Below, one piece after another: positions 61,701 to 64,000 of a stretch of 64,000 nt of DNA. Below the pieces are notes generated by a model. That model was not told the origin of the DNA. It saw nothing but the letters and a program-made list of their open reading frames with translations, and searched no databases. Source of the stretch: Diaporthe sp. PMI_573 (lineage: Eukaryota; Ascomycota; Sordariomycetes; Diaporthales; Diaporthaceae); contig JAJTUP010000039.1 of NCBI GenBank assembly GCA_021399435.1, positions 558,001-622,000 on the forward strand, written 5' to 3'. The translations under genes and the position numbers were made by a program. Each line of letters begins with the position of its first letter. The first letter of the stretch is position 1.

Positions 61701-62584
61701 GAGGGATAGTGTTTACCTCTAACTTTTGGTAATTACTTATAAGACAACTTGGTATAAAATCAAAGCTATCTACAGCCTTCTACCCTTAGATAGATGGATA
61801 AACTAAAAAACTAAACTAGATTCTAGAATAGTATCTCCGCAGTTATATTAACTACGAATAAGATAATTGGGTATAGTTGTTACCTATGGCATAGTTTGCC
61901 TACAATAGTATAGATATAGGTACTACGAAGGTCTCACCCTTTTATGCAAACTATGGCTATGAATTAGAAGCCTATAGAGAACTAATCTCTGGGCCAGAAG
62001 TATAATTGGCTACGGAAAGGGCAACTAAAATTTGAAATCTTTAGAAGGAGCTTTGGCAAGAATTGCTCTTTGTATAAGAACGAATGACAACCTACGCTAA
62101 TAGAAAAAGGTTAAAGGGACCAACCTTAGAGGAGGAGGATAAAGTCTACCTACTTCGGAAAAACATTAAAACCAAGTAACTAAGTGACAAACTAGACTAT
62201 AAGAAGATTGGACCATTTAAAATCGAGAAGAAACTTTTGGATACTAACTTTAGACTCTTATTACCAACAAAGATGCAGATATACCCGGTCTTTTATATAT
62301 TACTTTTGGAACCAGTACCGGCTAACGCACGGTTAGAAACACAGATTAAACTTGATAACGACGAAAAAGAATGGGAAGTTGAGAAAGTTCTAGGTTTCCG
62401 AATATATAATGCCGACACTAAATATCTAGTTAAATGGAAAGGCTATGACGACAAAGACAATACCTGAGAGCCGCTTAAAAACCTGGCAAACTGCTAAAAG
62501 GTACTTTGGGCCTATCACCAGATAACTAGTTGGAAAAATCCACCCCAGTATCAGATACTACCGATCCCTAGTCGACAATTTTGA
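58790..62584 (+). pseudogene. Gypsy D pol: protease, RT, RNase H, integrase, chromodomain
   Basis: The protease active site reads VLIDSRVQGNF (about 58810) in place of a DSGA motif. Reverse transcriptase runs from about 59880 with LILFVLKKNGKLRLCVDY; its catalytic YLDDILIYS is intact (about 60223-60249). RNase H has VEIDASDF (about 60665). Integrase has the HHCC region near 61305-61410, SLDFIVKL near 61495 and VLDRGIVFTSNFW near 61685, but its glutamate in YPQIDGQTKKLN is Lys. The chromodomain EWEVEKVLGFRIYNADTKYL, then VKWKGYDDKD, lies at 62368-62460 and is undamaged. Pol ends at TGA 62582-62584, where it meets the 3' end of the antisense frame. Confidence 0.85.
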
Positions 62585-63164
62585 AACCGCCGTTAGCCTG
62601 TAAAAACGAAGCTGAATTGGAGGCCTCTGAGACAACCTGGTTTACCGCTAGACGAGCCTCTGCTTCCTCTATATGATTCTTTTTAGGCTCTTCCAATAAA
62701 CGAAAACCATTGTAAAATATCTGACGACCTTGCTCTGCAACCTTGCAATGCTACTGCTTAAGACGGCTTAGCTCGGCGAAACGCTTATTTATTTCACGCT
62801 GCTTCTCTAGTAAAGCCTCCTGCGCTTGGCTTAGCGCATCCTTAGCTTTCTCTTCTTGACGCTTTAGGCGTCTCTTCTCTAAAATCTAGTCCTAGACTAA
62901 AAGGACTTATTAGTAACAATGCACGAAAATATGCAAATATAAGCATGACTCACCAGAACTCATTGGTGTACCCGCACCTATATAAGAACGGCTATGACGA
63001 ACGTAGTTATAACAGCGCTTCTTGTTGTCTGAGTCAGATACGAAACATTTCTACCTATATTGACAACACAAGGTGTAAGGTATAACTTTAAAACCTGTTT
63101 CTTAAATCAATAAAGTAAGGGCGTGATGTTGCTCTGTCTTCTTAGAACGACAAGATTTGGATAT
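62568..63164 (-). pseudogene. Antisense Cys-cluster/coiled-coil gene with an intron in gypsy D
   Basis: On minus, a frame opens near 63164 (ATA in place of ATG), continues to 62954, and is interrupted by a 57-bp intron, 62953-62897. The intron has donor GTGAGT, branch ACTAAT and acceptor TTTTAG. Joining the exons keeps the frame, which runs to TAG at 62570-62568 or, if that is a mutated Gln, to 62526. Exon 1 has a Cys-rich segment (C33, C34, C40, C51) with Tyr at two places where the pattern suggests Cys. Exon 2 is a long charged helix including LEKRRLKRQEEKAKDALSQA and EALLEKQREINKRFAELSRL. The layout matches 41220-41768. A TATA-like TTTATATATATT lies upstream at about 63205-63220. Stops are TAG/TAA only. 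Confidence 0.6.
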
Positions 63165-63287
63165 ATGGTCTGATATGATTAGTAGGATGTTTAACGAATA
63201 AGGAATATATATAAAGGAAAGAAAGGAGACAAAGGAAATATACCAAATAGCTTCTTTGGGACGAAGAGCAATAGAGGAGGGGAATAA

Positions 63288-63751
63288 TGTTACGAATGTG
63301 ACAGGAATAGAACTAGGGTTTAACTGTTGGTCTTCTGGAGGCGCAGGAAAACCCCATAGGCCAGCTGGCTAGGCCTGCAGGAAGAGGCACGACCATTGGT
63401 GTATGTAATCTAGGACATTTGCTTACCTAAGGATGGATTACTTGGATTACTAGCAGGGCAGTAAGCCAAGTGAGCTAACTGGATTACTAGGATTACTGGA
63501 TTACTAGTGAGCCAAGTGAGCCTTGTGAGCTAGGCTGAAGAGATAGACATATAAGGACATACTTATTACCAGATAGCTAGATAGCATGGACAGCTCTTTA
63601 GCAGTTAATCTAAGTATTTATTTGCGAATAGCTTTTATTAGCTTGTAATTATTGTTAGAAACTCTATTGCTTAATTAACCGCTTTGTTATGTATCTTAGA
63701 CATAAACCCCGATCTACGGTTTAGAGGACCTAGGAAACCTTGATCATTACA
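63288..63751 (+). repeat. Gypsy D 3' LTR (464 bp)
   Basis: Pairs with 55994-56457 and is the less mutated copy. The purine run AGAGGAGGGG just before it (63274-63282) is the likely polypurine tract. Confidence 0.93.
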
Positions 63752-63756
63752 CTACC

Positions 63757-64000
63757 TAAGCCTAAATACCTAATAAAGATAATTATACTAGGTTAAATAA
63801 ATACTTAAAATAGTAAATAAAGAATCTATTAAGAGGATTACAATATATTATAGTTAACTTAAAGACTACTAATGTATATTATTAGCGAGCGCCTCATATC
63901 ACCTAGCGCCCCACACCCCTACTCCCCCCAAACAACTATCTTTAAATACACTACAATAATACTAGGAACCAACTATAATTATATTAGAAATAGCTGAATC
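63757..64000 (+). pseudogene. Copia 3 pol, continuation to the window edge
   Basis: After the second CTACC the copia 3 frame continues, again with Gln codons as TAA/TAG, for about 80 codons to the end of the window. Probably the region between reverse transcriptase and RNase H. Confidence 0.5.

Larger units (their letters stand above)
55994..63751 (+). mobile_element. Ty3/gypsy retrotransposon D, complete, inside copia 3
   Basis: Two LTRs of 464 bp (55994-56457 and 63288-63751), flanked by the perfect duplication CTACC (55989-55993 and 63752-63756). Gag, protease, reverse transcriptase, RNase H, integrase and chromodomain follow in order on +. An antisense, intron-containing frame lies between pol and the 3' LTR. 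Confidence 0.93.
51299..64000 (+). mobile_element. Ty1/copia retrotransposon 3, split by gypsy D, runs off the window
   Basis: A copia gag-pol frame on + from ATG 51299 to 55993, interrupted by the gypsy element 55994-63751 and resumed at 63757. Heavily mutated, with TAA/TAG at expected Gln positions. The 3' LTR lies beyond the window. Related to copia 2 in its zinc knuckle and integrase. Confidence 0.75.

Overview
The window looks like repeat-rich heterochromatin of a filamentous ascomycete. It is dominated by LTR retrotransposons that are AT-rich and full of in-frame TAG/TAA codons, mostly where a Gln or Trp codon is expected. That is the mark of C-to-T mutation at CpA, i.e. repeat-induced point mutation (RIP). 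A fungal HET-domain gene, a degraded F-box/LRR-like gene and a pogo/Fot1-type transposon support the placement. I cannot name the species.

Layout. 1-13.4 kb: a mildly mutated Ty1/copia element on +, split by a complete gypsy element on - (1028-8592, duplication ATAGC). 14072-21561: a heavily mutated copia element on + (duplication AAAAG). 21695-24018: a pogo/Fot1-like DNA transposon with an apparently intact transposase. 24.1-28.7 kb: a small gene island with an F-box-like pseudogene, a gene of unknown function with an early nonsense codon, and an intact HET-domain gene. 28.7-34.3 kb: AT-rich sequence, a lone LTR and a truncated gypsy gag fragment. 34298-48140: a gypsy element on - (duplication GAAAC) carrying a second gypsy element (34780-42452, duplication TCCAG/TCTAG) and a solo LTR (46026-46499, duplication TTACC). 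48948-49363: a 416-bp hAT-type MITE with an 8-bp duplication. 51.3 kb to the right edge: a third copia element on +, split by a complete gypsy element on + (55994-63751, duplication CTACC).

The most interesting signal is a repeated arrangement. Between the end of pol and the 3' LTR, three of the gypsy elements carry a gene-like reading frame on the opposite strand, tail-to-tail with pol. Two of these (41768-41220 and 63164-62568) encode related-looking proteins: a cysteine cluster followed by a Glu/Lys/Arg-rich coiled coil. One has an intron whose removal keeps the frame. The gypsy element at 1028-8592 has a longer, different antisense frame, also with a frame-preserving intron. The copia element at 14072-21561 has a fourth, weaker candidate. 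All are damaged by mutation, so living copies must be sought elsewhere in the genome.

Functionally, the only apparently intact genes are the pogo transposase and the HET-domain gene. The rest is nested transposon wreckage whose order of insertion can be read from target-site duplications.
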